A DNA stretch of 64,000 bases from NCBI RefSeq assembly GCF_014851865.1, contig NZ_JACVAM010000007.1, forward strand, positions 162,553 to 226,552, given 5' to 3'. Source of the stretch: Pseudomonas sp. PDM16 (GTDB taxonomy: Bacteria > Pseudomonadota > Gammaproteobacteria > Pseudomonadales > Pseudomonadaceae). The translations under genes were made by a program, and so were the position numbers. Under the pieces are notes generated by a model. The model ran no database searches and had not been told where the DNA came from. It saw nothing but the letters and a program-made list of their open reading frames with translations. Shown one piece after another: positions 43,661-52,753 of this stretch (position 1 is its first letter; the number at the start of each line of letters is the position of its first letter).

Positions 43661-44824
43661 ATGGTTACCACCGTTATTCTCGGCATGCTCTGCGTGCACC
43701 TGCTTTGTTTTTGCGTGATGTTCCTGTTGATCAGCACCCGGCTGAACGGCAAGAAGATGGGCATGGAGGTCTTTGCAGCGGGCAACCTACTGCTTGGGCT
43801 GGCTTACATCATGCAGTTGCTGGACGCCCCTGCGAGTGGGGGCGTGATGAGTATCGTCGACCATACGCTGACGATCTGCGCTCCTGCAGCCTATGTGCTG
43901 GGCGCGATGCGATTCTTTGATCGCCCGGTCCCGGTGTGGGGTTCGTTGCTCGGGCTGGCTGTTAGCTACACGGCGGTACAGGTGCTGGTGCAGTCGATGC
44001 TCGGTACTGAGGCGCGTCATGCATTGTTGGCTGGTGCGTGTACTTTGCTTTTCATGGCCATGACGGTGGCAGTGCTCTATGCCAGACGGACGCTTGCGAA
44101 AGATCTACGCGTCGAGATGGTCGTTTTCGCCATCTTGATAGGCGGTATCTGTGCGCTGAATGCCGCGAAGTTGGTGATAATTCTCTCTGGAGGATTGGAG
44201 GCGCTTGATATGAACAGCAGCTTCCAGCAGATCTTCTATATCTACATGTCATTCTTGGGGACGGTACTTCCTCCTTGCGCTGTTTGGCTGGTCCTGCGTC
44301 GTCTCACGGATGAGCTGCGTACCATGGCTGCCCATGACCCACTCACACGCTTGCTGAACCGCCGCGGCCTGCTGGACCAACTGGATGCGCACTTTTGCTC
44401 CCGAACTGCCGGAGCTGCCCATCTGCTGATCGTGGACATCGATCATTTCAAGCGCATCAACGATACCTACGGCCACAAGGTAGGTGATCTGGTGCTATGC
44501 CACATTGCCAAGGTGCTCAATACCACTGCCCGCCAAGGTGATCTGACCTGCCGGCTGGGTGGGGAGGAGTTCGTAGTCATTGCCCTGGATACTGACAAGA
44601 TCGGTGCCATGCAACTGGCAGAGCGCACGCGAGCAGCGATCGAAAGCAGCGAAGTATCGGGCGCTGGTCTGGATCGGCCGATCCGATGCACTGCAACCAT
44701 TGGTGTCTCGGATGCTTTCTCCAGCGTGCAAGCTCTCGACGAGTCGATGCAGCAAGCAGATGCCGCGCTTTACCGAGGCAAGGGTTCGGGGCGCAATCGT
44801 GTCGAATGGGTGCACGCGCAATAG
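43661..44824 (+). CDS. Diguanylate cyclase with N-terminal membrane sensor
   Basis: A 387-residue protein: about six N-terminal hydrophobic helices (residues 1-205), then a GGDEF domain (DPLTRLLNRRGL). The catalytic motif is GGEEF near residue 300, with an RQGD inhibitory I-site just upstream, so product inhibition is likely. It makes cyclic di-GMP. ATG 43661 (MVTTVILGM) is chosen at the first membrane helix. It lies 390 bp from the divergent polysaccharide operon; a link to its regulation is possible. Confidence 0.87.
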   Translation: MVTTVILGMLCVHLLCFCVMFLLISTRLNGKKMGMEVFAAGNLLLGLAYIMQLLDAPASGGVMSIVDHTLTICAPAAYVLGAMRFFDRPVPVWGSLLGLAVSYTAVQVLVQSMLGTEARHALLAGACTLLFMAMTVAVLYARRTLAKDLRVEMVVFAILIGGICALNAAKLVIILSGGLEALDMNSSFQQIFYIYMSFLGTVLPPCAVWLVLRRLTDELRTMAAHDPLTRLLNRRGLLDQLDAHFCSRTAGAAHLLIVDIDHFKRINDTYGHKVGDLVLCHIAKVLNTTARQGDLTCRLGGEEFVVIALDTDKIGAMQLAERTRAAIESSEVSGAGLDRPIRCTATIGVSDAFSSVQALDESMQQADAALYRGKGSGRNRVEWVHAQ

Positions 44825-44839
44825 TCGGGGAAGATCGCC

Positions 44840-45207
44840 ATGTCTGCCCGTTCTATGAAGACTCTCGTTTGCCCGGAGTTGGGTTGGCCATCTTCAGCTG
44901 GTACAGCTGGGGGGATCTGCACTGGGTCGAGATGCGCAGTGCCGGTATCCGCCAGGAGGAGTCCGTTCAGCTCTCCAGCCATGTGAGCCTGGAAACGGTG
45001 GATCTGGACGCGGTACTCAACGAGTTGTTCGAGTAGAACATTCCCAACCTGTACGAGCATATCGAGGAGACCGATCTTTGATCGGCCTATCGCTTCTGCC
45101 GTGGCAATCAGTTGCAGACGGGACGCGTGCTGGGGATAAGCTGGAACATCGTGCGGGCCCGGCTGGAAAAGATCGGTGAGCTTGTCTCGGCCAAGCGAGC
45201 GGGGTGA
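44840..45207 (+). pseudogene. Remnant of a sigma-54-type activator (Fis-like C-terminus)
   Basis: One reading frame carries SSHVSLETVDLDAVLNELFE, then TAG (45034), NIPNLYEHIEETDL, then TGA (45079), then AYRFCRGNQLQTGRVLGISWNIVRARLEKIGEL to a stop near 45207. The last segment is a Fis-type helix-turn-helix (LGIS.N.VRARL) as in sigma-54 activators such as SfnR-like proteins. The AAA+ domain is gone. Two internal stops show decay. Confidence 0.7.
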
Positions 45208-45353
45208 GTCGCTCGTCGCTGTCCCGAGGTGTGACCATCTCGAACTGTGCTGTCGGGGTGCGCATGGCGAAAGCGGAGTGAATACCCGAAGCGAGTCCAT
45301 TCGCTTCATCGGTCGGTGCCGAAGCAGAGCGCCTCACGGCGCAGGTGTGCTTG

Positions 45354-45575
45354 CTACCTGGAGGCTGCCAGTACGTCGATGTTGACGATTTCTACCTTGC
45401 AGCGGTCCAGCCACTCGGCGGACGAGAAGTCGCCGAGCGGCAGTGGAGGCTGGTTGTCGTAGGCATCCATCAACACCCTCTCGGCCACTGCACGGTGGTT
45501 GGGCATCTTGATTTCGTGCACGGGTACTTTCTTCATGAGGCCTTCGGCCGTGCGATAGGTAATCAGCCAGTTCAT
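45354..45575 (-). CDS. Hypothetical 73-residue protein
   Basis: A short soluble protein MNWLITYRTAEGLMKKVPVHEIKMP, ending DRCKVEIVNIDVLAASR. The frame is open to 45611, and ATG 45593 has GGAGG 10 nt upstream, so the start is uncertain. Unknown family. Confidence 0.55.
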   Translation of the reverse strand: MNWLITYRTAEGLMKKVPVHEIKMPNHRAVAERVLMDAYDNQPPLPLGDFSSAEWLDRCKVEIVNIDVLAASR

Positions 45576-45757
45576 TGTTGTTTTCTCTCGCATCAGATCC
45601 GAGCCTCCCAACGGAGCGGCAGGAGGCTCTACTGCAATGATGAGGACCGCTCGTCGCTAAATGACCCCAACGAGACGGTGAAGGTTCGAACTGTCGATCT
45701 CGGAAAGGCATCCCAGTTAATGCTCCTTGTCAGGATGACCTTTGCTCTACAGCAGAC

Positions 45758-45784
45758 CGCCACTTCGTGTGGCGTTTTTTTTGC
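45758..45784 (+). terminator. Terminator-like hairpin with U-run
   Basis: CGCCAC-TTCGT-GTGGCG (45758-45774) followed by ten bases dominated by T. No gene upstream on this strand was recognised in the 570-bp stretch 45612-46182. Confidence 0.7.
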
Positions 45785-45800
45785 CCCGGTATGCGGGGGG

Positions 45801-46091
45801 CTAGCGCCGGAGGCCGAGGGACGGAAGAGCACAGGCGGAAAGCAGCAGCCCCTCCTGTCCAGCGTTGCGCACCAGCACGAGAAGGCTGATTGTCAGAACC
45901 ACGCCGCTAGGAATCGCCAACGTCAGTCCATCACTTCCCCGACCGATGATCGCGCCCGCGCCAGTCAGGCCGCCGATACTGCAGAGCTCCATGGAGTTGG
46001 ACATCAGTGGGACACCGGCTGCCTCCTGCACTTCCATGCCAGTTGATACATCGATTGCACCGCATACCAGCAGACATAGCCCGATGAGCAT
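45801..46091 (-). CDS. Doubtful 96-residue ORF
   Basis: Hydrophobic N-terminus MLIGLCLLVCGAIDVSTGMEV and a second segment LTLAIPSGVVLTISLLVLV suggest two membrane helices. No good ribosome site, and the frame is open further upstream. It may be a remnant or chance ORF in the gap before the CoA hydrolase gene. Confidence 0.2.
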   Translation of the reverse strand: MLIGLCLLVCGAIDVSTGMEVQEAAGVPLMSNSMELCSIGGLTGAGAIIGRGSDGLTLAIPSGVVLTISLLVLVRNAGQEGLLLSACALPSLGLRR

Positions 46092-46182
46092 GGGGGCCTC
46101 GAGGAAGGAGAGCAGAGGCAGGGCAATCAGCCGACAGATGGCGCGACCTGGTTCTAGGTCGCCGCGTTTATGGAGGCATTCT

Positions 46183-47454
46183 TTAATTCGCGGATGCCGG
46201 GTTCATTCGGGATAGCTCCCTTTCCAGCTGGTCCTGATGCTGGGGACTGGCGATGTCGAGCATGGCCTGGAGCCGCTCTTTCATGGTTTTTCCCCTCAGG
46301 TCGGCGATACCGAACTCGGTCACGATCAGGCCAGCCTCGCTGCGTGGAATGGTCGCCGGGCCGTTCAGGCGCGCAACTATCCGGCTGGTGCTGCCGGCGG
46401 TGGAGGGCAGGGCGATAATCGGCAGCCCACCACGAGAGCGGCGAGCGCCCTGCAGGAAATCCAGTGCGCCGCCGACTGCACCGATGTAGCTGCCGGCGGC
46501 TACCTCAGAGTTGACCTGGCCGCTGAGGTCGACCTCCACTGCCGCGTTGATCGCCACCAGGCGACTCTGGGCGGCGAGCACATCGGGATCGTGGGTGTAG
46601 GCGGTAGAGCGCAGCAGTATCGCCGGGTTGTCGTGGGCGAAATCGTGCAGCAGGCGGCTGCCAAGGAGGATGCCGCCGACGCTTACGCCGCGGTCCAGCG
46701 ACTTGCGCGCGTTGGTGATGGCGCCGCTCTGCATCAGCTGGGCGACGCCGTCGCCGAGGCTGCCGGAGTGCACGCCGAGGTCCTGGTGGTCGGCGAGGGC
46801 GCCGAGTACCGCATCGGGGATCGCACCGATGCCCATCTGCAGGGTGGCGCCATCCTCGACCAGCCCGGCGATGTGCCAGGCGATCTGTGCGTCGGCCTCG
46901 CGAATGCGGCTGGGCGGGTTCTCCAGCGGTGCCCGGTCGGTATGCAGGATGTAGTCGATGTCATCGGCGCCCAGGGTGCGCTCGCCGAAGGTGCGCGGCG
47001 CCTGCTGGTTGACCTCGGCGATCACCACGCGGGCCGTGTCCAGCGCCGGCAGCAGGTACTCGTGGGCCAGGCTCAGGCTGTAGCGGCCATTGCTATCGGC
47101 AGGGGCCAGTTGCAGCAGCAGTACGTCGATGCGTAGGGCGCCGCTGCGGATCATCTGCGGCAGTTGCGAGTAGTGGCAGGGCAGGATGTCGAGCACCCCG
47201 GCATTGGCCAGTTCGCGGTTGGCACCGGCGCCACAGTAGGCGAGGAAGTCAATGCAGTCGGCGTGCTCGGGGCGGCAGGTGCTGCTGTTGGCGATGCCGA
47301 GCATCACCCGGAAGCGGCCGATGCGCTGCCGCTGCGCCATCAGCGCGGTGGTCAGCGGCAGCGGCTCGGCGTTGGCCTGGCCCCACAGCACCGTGTCGCT
47401 GGGGCGGATCAGCGGGGACAGATCGAAGGTGTCGGGCTGCAGCAACGTGGCCAT
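46183..47454 (-). CDS. Acetyl-CoA hydrolase/transferase family protein
   Basis: A 423-residue CoA-transferase (type I fold). VEVDLSGQVNSEVAAGSYIGAVGG holds the catalytic Glu near residue 320, and GTFGIADLRGKT-like EFGIADLRGKT lies near the C-terminus. It may hydrolyse or transfer CoA between acetate and acyl groups; end member of the catabolic island, downstream of catC. Confidence 0.85.
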   Translation of the reverse strand: MATLLQPDTFDLSPLIRPSDTVLWGQANAEPLPLTTALMAQRQRIGRFRVMLGIANSSTCRPEHADCIDFLAYCGAGANRELANAGVLDILPCHYSQLPQMIRSGALRIDVLLLQLAPADSNGRYSLSLAHEYLLPALDTARVVIAEVNQQAPRTFGERTLGADDIDYILHTDRAPLENPPSRIREADAQIAWHIAGLVEDGATLQMGIGAIPDAVLGALADHQDLGVHSGSLGDGVAQLMQSGAITNARKSLDRGVSVGGILLGSRLLHDFAHDNPAILLRSTAYTHDPDVLAAQSRLVAINAAVEVDLSGQVNSEVAAGSYIGAVGGALDFLQGARRSRGGLPIIALPSTAGSTSRIVARLNGPATIPRSEAGLIVTEFGIADLRGKTMKERLQAMLDIASPQHQDQLERELSRMNPASAN

Positions 47455-47673
47455 GGCGAACTCGTGAAGACGATGCGGCCGGCATTGGCCAGCCGCGAAA
47501 AAGGGGGAAGAAAAAGCGCTGTATCCGTTGGCGCCTCAGGCCGTGGGGTGCGCCGTGCGCGCCAGAAGCCTGCGTTGAAAAACCTGCTGGTGGCTTTGCC
47601 GCGCGCCGAAACGCTTCCGGCAACGCGTGCCTTCAATACACATGCGGCGACCGGATGGTCGCCGCATGCAGGC

Positions 47674-47952
47674 TCAGACGATGGACGACGGATGCTTGGC
47701 CAGCGGCGTGACCTGCATGGTCATGAACGGGAACAGCGGCAGGCTCGACAGCAGGGCGTGCAGCTCGTCGTTGCTCTCTACATCGAAGATGCTGATATTC
47801 GAGTACTGACCGACCACACGCCACAGGTGCGGCCACTTGCCTGCCTGTTGCAATTCGATGGCGCGGGCCTTTTCCGCCGCCTTGATGGCTTCGATCTCGT
47901 CCGCGGGAATGTCCCGCGGAATGTTCACATCCATCTTTACGCAATACAGCAT
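47674..47952 (-). CDS. catC: Muconolactone Delta-isomerase family protein
   Basis: A 92-residue CatC/MIase-like protein: MLYCVKMDVNIPRDIPADE, then ARAIELQQAGKWPHLWRVVGQYSNISIFDVES, matching the short beta-alpha fold that isomerises muconolactone to 3-oxoadipate enol-lactone. Length is typical. No catA, catB or catR is nearby, so it may act on a substituted lactone. Located 21 bp after the MFS gene. Confidence 0.85.
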   Translation of the reverse strand: MLYCVKMDVNIPRDIPADEIEAIKAAEKARAIELQQAGKWPHLWRVVGQYSNISIFDVESNDELHALLSSLPLFPFMTMQVTPLAKHPSSIV

Positions 47953-47972
47953 GACGCTCTCCTGTTCAGGGG

Positions 47973-49274
47973 TCAGATCTTGCTCTGGCTCAGTTGGCCG
48001 TTGAGCGGGGTGTCGGCATCGTCGGTATCACCGAGCACCTTGGCGTCGACGTCTTCCAGGCGAACACCACGGGTCTCCGGCAGCAGCAGGACGGCGGTGA
48101 CCGACAGGGCGTAGGCGACTAGGCAGAAGGTGCCGATCGACTGGGTCAGGCCGATGCGCTCGGAGAGTACACCGACGCCGGCGATGGACAGTGCGCCGAG
48201 GGACTTGCCGAGGTTGTAGGAGAAGCCCATGCAGGTGGTGCGCACATGGGTCGGGAACAGCTCGCTGAGGAATGGGCCGAGGACCGCGAAGATGCCGGTG
48301 GCGAAGGCGCCGACCGGGAAGGCCATGACCAGCAGCAGGTTGGTGCTCAGCGGGACCAGCATGTAGATCACGGTGAAGATCCACGCCCCGACGCTGAACA
48401 GCAGCAGGGCCGGGCGGCGGCCATAGCGGTCAGCCAGCCAGGAGGTGACGACGAAGCCGGCGAAGGCACCTGCGCACATGACCAGCATGGTGAAGATCAC
48501 CGGGCCCGGGGTGAGGCCGCGCTCGGACACCATCAGCGTCGGCAGCCAGGCCATGATGGTGTAGGCGGCGGCCTGCAGACCGGTCACCAGCATCGCGCCG
48601 AGCAGGGTCAGGCGGATGATGCCGGGACGGAAGGCGGAGAGGAACGAGGCTTTTTCCTGCACCTTGGCGGTGGCCTGCTTGTAGATCTCCGGGTCCTTGA
48701 CGTGACGGCGGATGAACAGCACGAAACCGGCCGGAATCACGCCGACCCAGAAGGCCACGCGCCAGGCGATTTCCTGCGGCAGCCAGGCCAGCAGGGCGGT
48801 CATGATCACGGCGGCCAGGGCCCAGCCGAGGGCGAAACCGCTCTGCACGAAGCCGAGTGCCTTGCCGCGATGCTGCGGACGGATCACCTCGGCCATCAGC
48901 GCCGCGCCGACTGCCCACTCACCACCGAAGCCGAGGCCCTGCAGGGTGCGCACGACCAGCATCTGTTCGTAGGTGGTGGTGAAGCCGGCCAGGGCACCGA
49001 AGAAGGTAAACCAGCAGATGGTGAAGATCAGGATGCGCACACGGCCGTAGCGGTCGGCGAGGATACCGGCGATCCAGCCGCCGAGGGAGGCGGACAGCAG
49101 TGCCGCGGTGCCGAGTACGCCGGCTTCGCCCTTGGAGATCTGCCACAGCGCCATCAGCGCCGGCAGCAGGAAACTGAACATCTGTGCGTCGTAGGTATCC
49201 AGCGCCCAGCCGGAGAAGCAGGCCCAGAAAGTCTTGCGCTCCCGTGAGGAGCCTGTTTTGTACCATTCGAACAT
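47973..49274 (-). CDS. MFS aromatic acid:H+ symporter-type transporter
   Basis: A 433-residue permease with 12 helices. LADRYGRVRIL near residue 75 and ADRYGRRPALLL near 275 are the sugar/aromatic MFS loops; WALDTYDAQMFSFLLPAL near the start is like aromatic-acid carriers such as PcaK/BenK. ATG 49274 (MFEWYKTGS). Preceded by shared motif D (about 200 bp upstream). Confidence 0.87.
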   Translation of the reverse strand: MFEWYKTGSSRERKTFWACFSGWALDTYDAQMFSFLLPALMALWQISKGEAGVLGTAALLSASLGGWIAGILADRYGRVRILIFTICWFTFFGALAGFTTTYEQMLVVRTLQGLGFGGEWAVGAALMAEVIRPQHRGKALGFVQSGFALGWALAAVIMTALLAWLPQEIAWRVAFWVGVIPAGFVLFIRRHVKDPEIYKQATAKVQEKASFLSAFRPGIIRLTLLGAMLVTGLQAAAYTIMAWLPTLMVSERGLTPGPVIFTMLVMCAGAFAGFVVTSWLADRYGRRPALLLFSVGAWIFTVIYMLVPLSTNLLLVMAFPVGAFATGIFAVLGPFLSELFPTHVRTTCMGFSYNLGKSLGALSIAGVGVLSERIGLTQSIGTFCLVAYALSVTAVLLLPETRGVRLEDVDAKVLGDTDDADTPLNGQLSQSKI

Positions 49275-49518
49275 GTTGACCGTCCTTCTTGTTATTGGAT
49301 GTCGGCTCATGGCGCATCACGCCATGACGTCTGTTTCGGACCCGGCCTGAGCCGGGCATGGTAGCCGTCCTGGCCGAGGGTGCCGCTTGCGTCGTGCGCG
49401 TCGAGGCGCACGTACGCGGTGTCTTTTTTCTACGATTCGGAGCATGCGGCAGATTGTTCCTGCCGCCCATTTGCCTTTACGAAAGCCTGCCTTTCGACTC
49501 CCCTAAGTGCCTGTGAAA

Positions 49519-50406
49519 TCAGGCATTGCGCGGCGAAATCAGCATGTCCTGGGCCATGCTCGCGACCAGCCGGCCATCGCGCTGGTAGATGTGCGTCATC
49601 GCCAGGCCACGGCCGGAGAGGCTGCGCACCGCATCGTTGACGAACAGCAGCCAGTCGTTGGCGTTGAGTTCGAGGCTGTGGAACCACAGCGTGTGGTTGA
49701 GGTTGCTGATGTAGTAGTGCTGCCACAGCTCGAACATGCCCAGCGGCGGTGCCAGGCTGCCGTTGAGCCAGCTGTCGGACATGTACGCCAGCGCCGCGTG
49801 GTGCAGGCAACCCTCGCCGACCAGAGGCTGGTTGAGGCGAATCCAGTAGGCGATCTCGCGTTGCTCGGCGGGGTGCTCGAAGTAGCCTTCCGGGTGGATC
49901 GGCCGTACGTCCAGCACCGGCCTGCCGGAGAAACGCAGCTGCACCGCTTCACTGTGCTGCGGGTAGCGTGCTGCCAGTTCGGCAAGGGTTGGCAGGTTCT
50001 CCGGGTCGGGCGCCGTGCGGGCCAGGCGATGCGGATCGCCGGGGTGCGCCTGGGCCACCTGGAACGAGGCGTTGGCGCTGAACACCAGGCCGGTGCCCTG
50101 CACGCCGTACAGGTGGCGGGTGGAAAAGCGCCGACCGTCCTGCAGGGTTTCCACGCTGTATTCGATGCCATCCTGCGGGCGGGCACCCTGCAGGAAGGTC
50201 ATCTGCAACATGCTCGGGCTGCGTCCCGCTGCCGTCTGCGCCGCTGCCCACAGGGCCTGGCCGAGCAGCTGGCCGCCGTACACGCGGCCATTGGCATTGG
50301 TGTCGCAGACCTCGCTGCGGTAGCTGTTCTGCCCGTTGTGTTCGAGCGAGAGCAGTTCGGTGAGGTCGCGCTGGTCCCAGGCGCGGGCGTTGGCGGCAGT
50401 AGCCAT
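49519..50406 (-). CDS. tesB: Acyl-CoA thioesterase II
   Basis: A 295-residue TesB-type double hot-dog thioesterase: NANGRVYGGQLLGQALWAA and the C-terminal NHTLWFH and GRGLAMTHIYQRDGRLVASMAQD blocks are characteristic. It hydrolyses acyl-CoA to free acid and CoA. 9 bp after the CoA-transferase B gene, same transcription unit. Confidence 0.88.
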   Translation of the reverse strand: MATAANARAWDQRDLTELLSLEHNGQNSYRSEVCDTNANGRVYGGQLLGQALWAAAQTAAGRSPSMLQMTFLQGARPQDGIEYSVETLQDGRRFSTRHLYGVQGTGLVFSANASFQVAQAHPGDPHRLARTAPDPENLPTLAELAARYPQHSEAVQLRFSGRPVLDVRPIHPEGYFEHPAEQREIAYWIRLNQPLVGEGCLHHAALAYMSDSWLNGSLAPPLGMFELWQHYYISNLNHTLWFHSLELNANDWLLFVNDAVRSLSGRGLAMTHIYQRDGRLVASMAQDMLISPRNA

Positions 50407-50415
50407 GTCAGCGCG

Positions 50416-51117
50416 TCACTGTGCCGGGCTCAGCGCGGCGCTGGCACTGCGGCTGAGTTCACGCGGTTGCGCGGCGACGGCGGAGAAATCCAGCGGCACC
50501 GAGGTGGCGTCCTGCAGCGCAGCGGCGCTGATGTCGCCGACCAGTTCGATGACCTTCACCCCCTCGGCGGTGATCTCCAGCGTGGCCAGGTCGGTGTACA
50601 CCCGGCTGACGCAACCGAGCCCGGTCAGCGGGTAGCTGCACTGCGGCAGCACCTTGCTGCGGCCCTGCTTGTCGAGGTGCTCCATCATCACGTAGATGCG
50701 CTTGGCGCCGATGGCCAGGTCCATGGCGCCGCCGACCGCCGGGATCGCGTCCGGCGCGCCGGTGTGCCAGTTGGCCAGGTCGCCGGTGGCGGAGACCTGG
50801 AAGGCGCCGAGCACGCAGATGTCGAGGTGGCCGCCGCGCATCATGCCGAAGGAGTCGGCGTGGTGGAAAAACGCCGCGCCGGGCTCCAGTTTGATCGGCT
50901 CCTTGCCGGCGTTGATCATGTCCCAGTCTTCCTCGCCGACCGGCGCGCCGGTCCAGCGGCCGAGCACGCCGTTCTCGCTGTGCAGGAAGATGTCCTTGTC
51001 CGCCGGCAGGTGGTTGGCCACCATCGTCGGCAGGCCGATGCCCAGGTTGACGTAGGCGCCTTCGGGGATGTCGCGGGCCACGCGGGCGGCCATGGCGTTG
51101 CGTGTTTCCTTGTCCAT
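50416..51117 (-). CDS. 3-oxoacid/3-oxoadipate CoA-transferase subunit B
   Basis: A 233-residue subunit B of a SCOT/PcaJ-type enzyme. The catalytic Glu lies in FLHSENGVLG near residue 46; VNLGIGLPTMVANHL, GGHLDICVLGAFQVS and PAVGGAMDLA follow. Start ATG 51117 lies 5 bp after subunit A. With subunit A it would move CoA from succinyl-CoA to 3-oxoadipate or similar acid. Confidence 0.9.
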   Translation of the reverse strand: MDKETRNAMAARVARDIPEGAYVNLGIGLPTMVANHLPADKDIFLHSENGVLGRWTGAPVGEEDWDMINAGKEPIKLEPGAAFFHHADSFGMMRGGHLDICVLGAFQVSATGDLANWHTGAPDAIPAVGGAMDLAIGAKRIYVMMEHLDKQGRSKVLPQCSYPLTGLGCVSRVYTDLATLEITAEGVKVIELVGDISAAALQDATSVPLDFSAVAAQPRELSRSASAALSPAQ

Positions 51118-51122
51118 GTCGC

Positions 51123-51815
51123 TTACCCTGCCTGCTGCTGAGTGGATGCCGGCGCGCGGCGCTGAACGATGCGTTTGACGAAGATGCCGGGCGTGACCAC
51201 CTGCTCCGGATCGATCTCGCCGAGTTCGCAGATGCGCCCGACCGAGGCGATGGTGTGGCGCGCGGCCATGGCCATCACCGGGCTGAAGTTGCGCGCGGTC
51301 TTGCGGTACACCAGGTTGCCCCAGCGGTCGCCGACCTCGGCGTTGATCAGTGCGTAGTCGACATGGATCGGCGCTTCGAGCACGTAGTGGCGGCCGTCGA
51401 TCTCGCGGGTTTCCTTGCCCTCGGCCAGCAGCGTGCCGTAGCCGGTCGGGGTGAAGAACCCGCCGATGCCGCAGCCGGCGGCGCGCAGGCGCTCGGCCAG
51501 GTTGCCCTGGGGGATGATCTCCAGTTCCAGCTTGCCGGCGCGGTACAGCTCCTCGAACACATGCGAGCCGCTCATGCGTGGATAGGAGCAGAGGATGCGC
51601 CGCACCTGGCCGGCCTTGAGCAGCGCGGCGAGGCCGGTATCGCCCTGGCCGGCGTTGTTGCTGACCAGGGTCAGGTCGCGGGCGCCCTGGGCGATCAGTG
51701 CGTCGATCAGGTCTTCGGGCATGCCGGCGCCGCCGAAACCACCAACGGCGATGGTGGCGCCGTCGGGGATATCGGCCAGCGCGGCGGCGGCGCTGGGGGA
51801 AAGCTTGTCGATCAT
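51123..51815 (-). CDS. 3-oxoacid/3-oxoadipate CoA-transferase subunit A
   Basis: A 230-residue subunit A: GGFGGAGMPEDLIDALI and the GGFFTPTGYGT segment match PcaI/ScoA. Preceded by shared motif A 115-160 bp upstream, so it heads the unit A-B-tesB. Confidence 0.9.
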   Translation of the reverse strand: MIDKLSPSAAAALADIPDGATIAVGGFGGAGMPEDLIDALIAQGARDLTLVSNNAGQGDTGLAALLKAGQVRRILCSYPRMSGSHVFEELYRAGKLELEIIPQGNLAERLRAAGCGIGGFFTPTGYGTLLAEGKETREIDGRHYVLEAPIHVDYALINAEVGDRWGNLVYRKTARNFSPVMAMAARHTIASVGRICELGEIDPEQVVTPGIFVKRIVQRRAPASTQQQAG

Positions 51816-51929
51816 GCGGTTGTCCTTTCTCTTCTTGTGACGTCGGGGACCGGCGTGTGCCTGCGTTGCAGAGGCCCTGCAACGGGTTTTCCCCGCATGA
51901 AAATCAGCTTGCCAGCGCGTTCGGAAGGC

Positions 51930-51972
51930 GACAATTTCAGTCTGCGGAAGGGCTGCTTAACCGGCGGTTAAG
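51930..51972. promoter_or_regulatory. Shared motif A upstream of the CoA-transferase unit
   Basis: GACAATTTCAGTCTGCGGAAG (51930-51950) and the perfect palindrome CTTAACCGGCGGTTAAG (51956-51972). Confidence 0.7.
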
Positions 51973-52035
51973 GCGTGCTGCGGGCGTGGACGAGAGAGGC
52001 GGCGGGCGCTCCGTGCGCCCGCTGAACGGACGGCT

Positions 52036-52743
52036 TCAGACGCCGGCTACACCGACGGTCATGCCGCCGCAGACATACAGCACCTGGCCGGTGACGAAGC
52101 CGCTGCGTTGATCGAGGAAGAACGACGACGCCTGGGCGATATCCTCCGGCACGCCGAGGCGCTTGACCGGCACCGAGTCGATGATCGCCTGGGTGCGCGG
52201 GCTGTCCGGCGGGTTGGCACGCTCGAACAGTTCGGTGCGGATTGGCCCCGGGCCGATGGCGTTGGCAGTGATGCCGTGGCGGCCCAGTTCCAGCGCCCAG
52301 ACGCGGGTCATGCCGAGCAGCCCGGCCTTGGTCGCGGCGTAGGCGCTACGCAGCTCCTTGCCCAGAGCGGCGCGCGAGGACATGTTGAGAATACGCCCGA
52401 AACCGGCCTCCTTCATGCCCGGCAACAGCGCCTGCATGCACTGCAGCGAGCAGCGCAGGTTGAGCGCCCAGACCCGCTCCAGCTCCTCGAAGCTCTGCTC
52501 CTCGGCGCTGGCCGGGCAGACCATGCCGACGTTGTTGACCAGGCGGGTGATCGGCCCATCGGCCAGGGCTTCCTGCAGGGCGGCAGCGGTGGCGGCGGTG
52601 TCGCTCAGGTCGGCGATCAGGCCGTCGCCGATGCGGTCGATGATGACCGGCTCGTAGCCGTCCTGGCGGCAGCGTTCGGCGATGGCGGCGCCGATGCCGG
52701 AGGCACCGCCGGTGATCAGTACACGTTGTTTGGACACGAACAT
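52036..52743 (-). CDS. Short-chain dehydrogenase/reductase
   Basis: A 235-residue SDR with TGGASGIG near residue 12, NNVG, and SAYAATKAG as the Tyr-x3-Lys pair. Typical classical SDR length. It lies 10 bp after the cyclase-family gene. It probably oxidises an alicyclic or cyclic diol intermediate, but the substrate is not visible. Confidence 0.86.
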   Translation of the reverse strand: MFVSKQRVLITGGASGIGAAIAERCRQDGYEPVIIDRIGDGLIADLSDTAATAAALQEALADGPITRLVNNVGMVCPASAEEQSFEELERVWALNLRCSLQCMQALLPGMKEAGFGRILNMSSRAALGKELRSAYAATKAGLLGMTRVWALELGRHGITANAIGPGPIRTELFERANPPDSPRTQAIIDSVPVKRLGVPEDIAQASSFFLDQRSGFVTGQVLYVCGGMTVGVAGV

Positions 52744-52753
52744 TTCCTCGACT

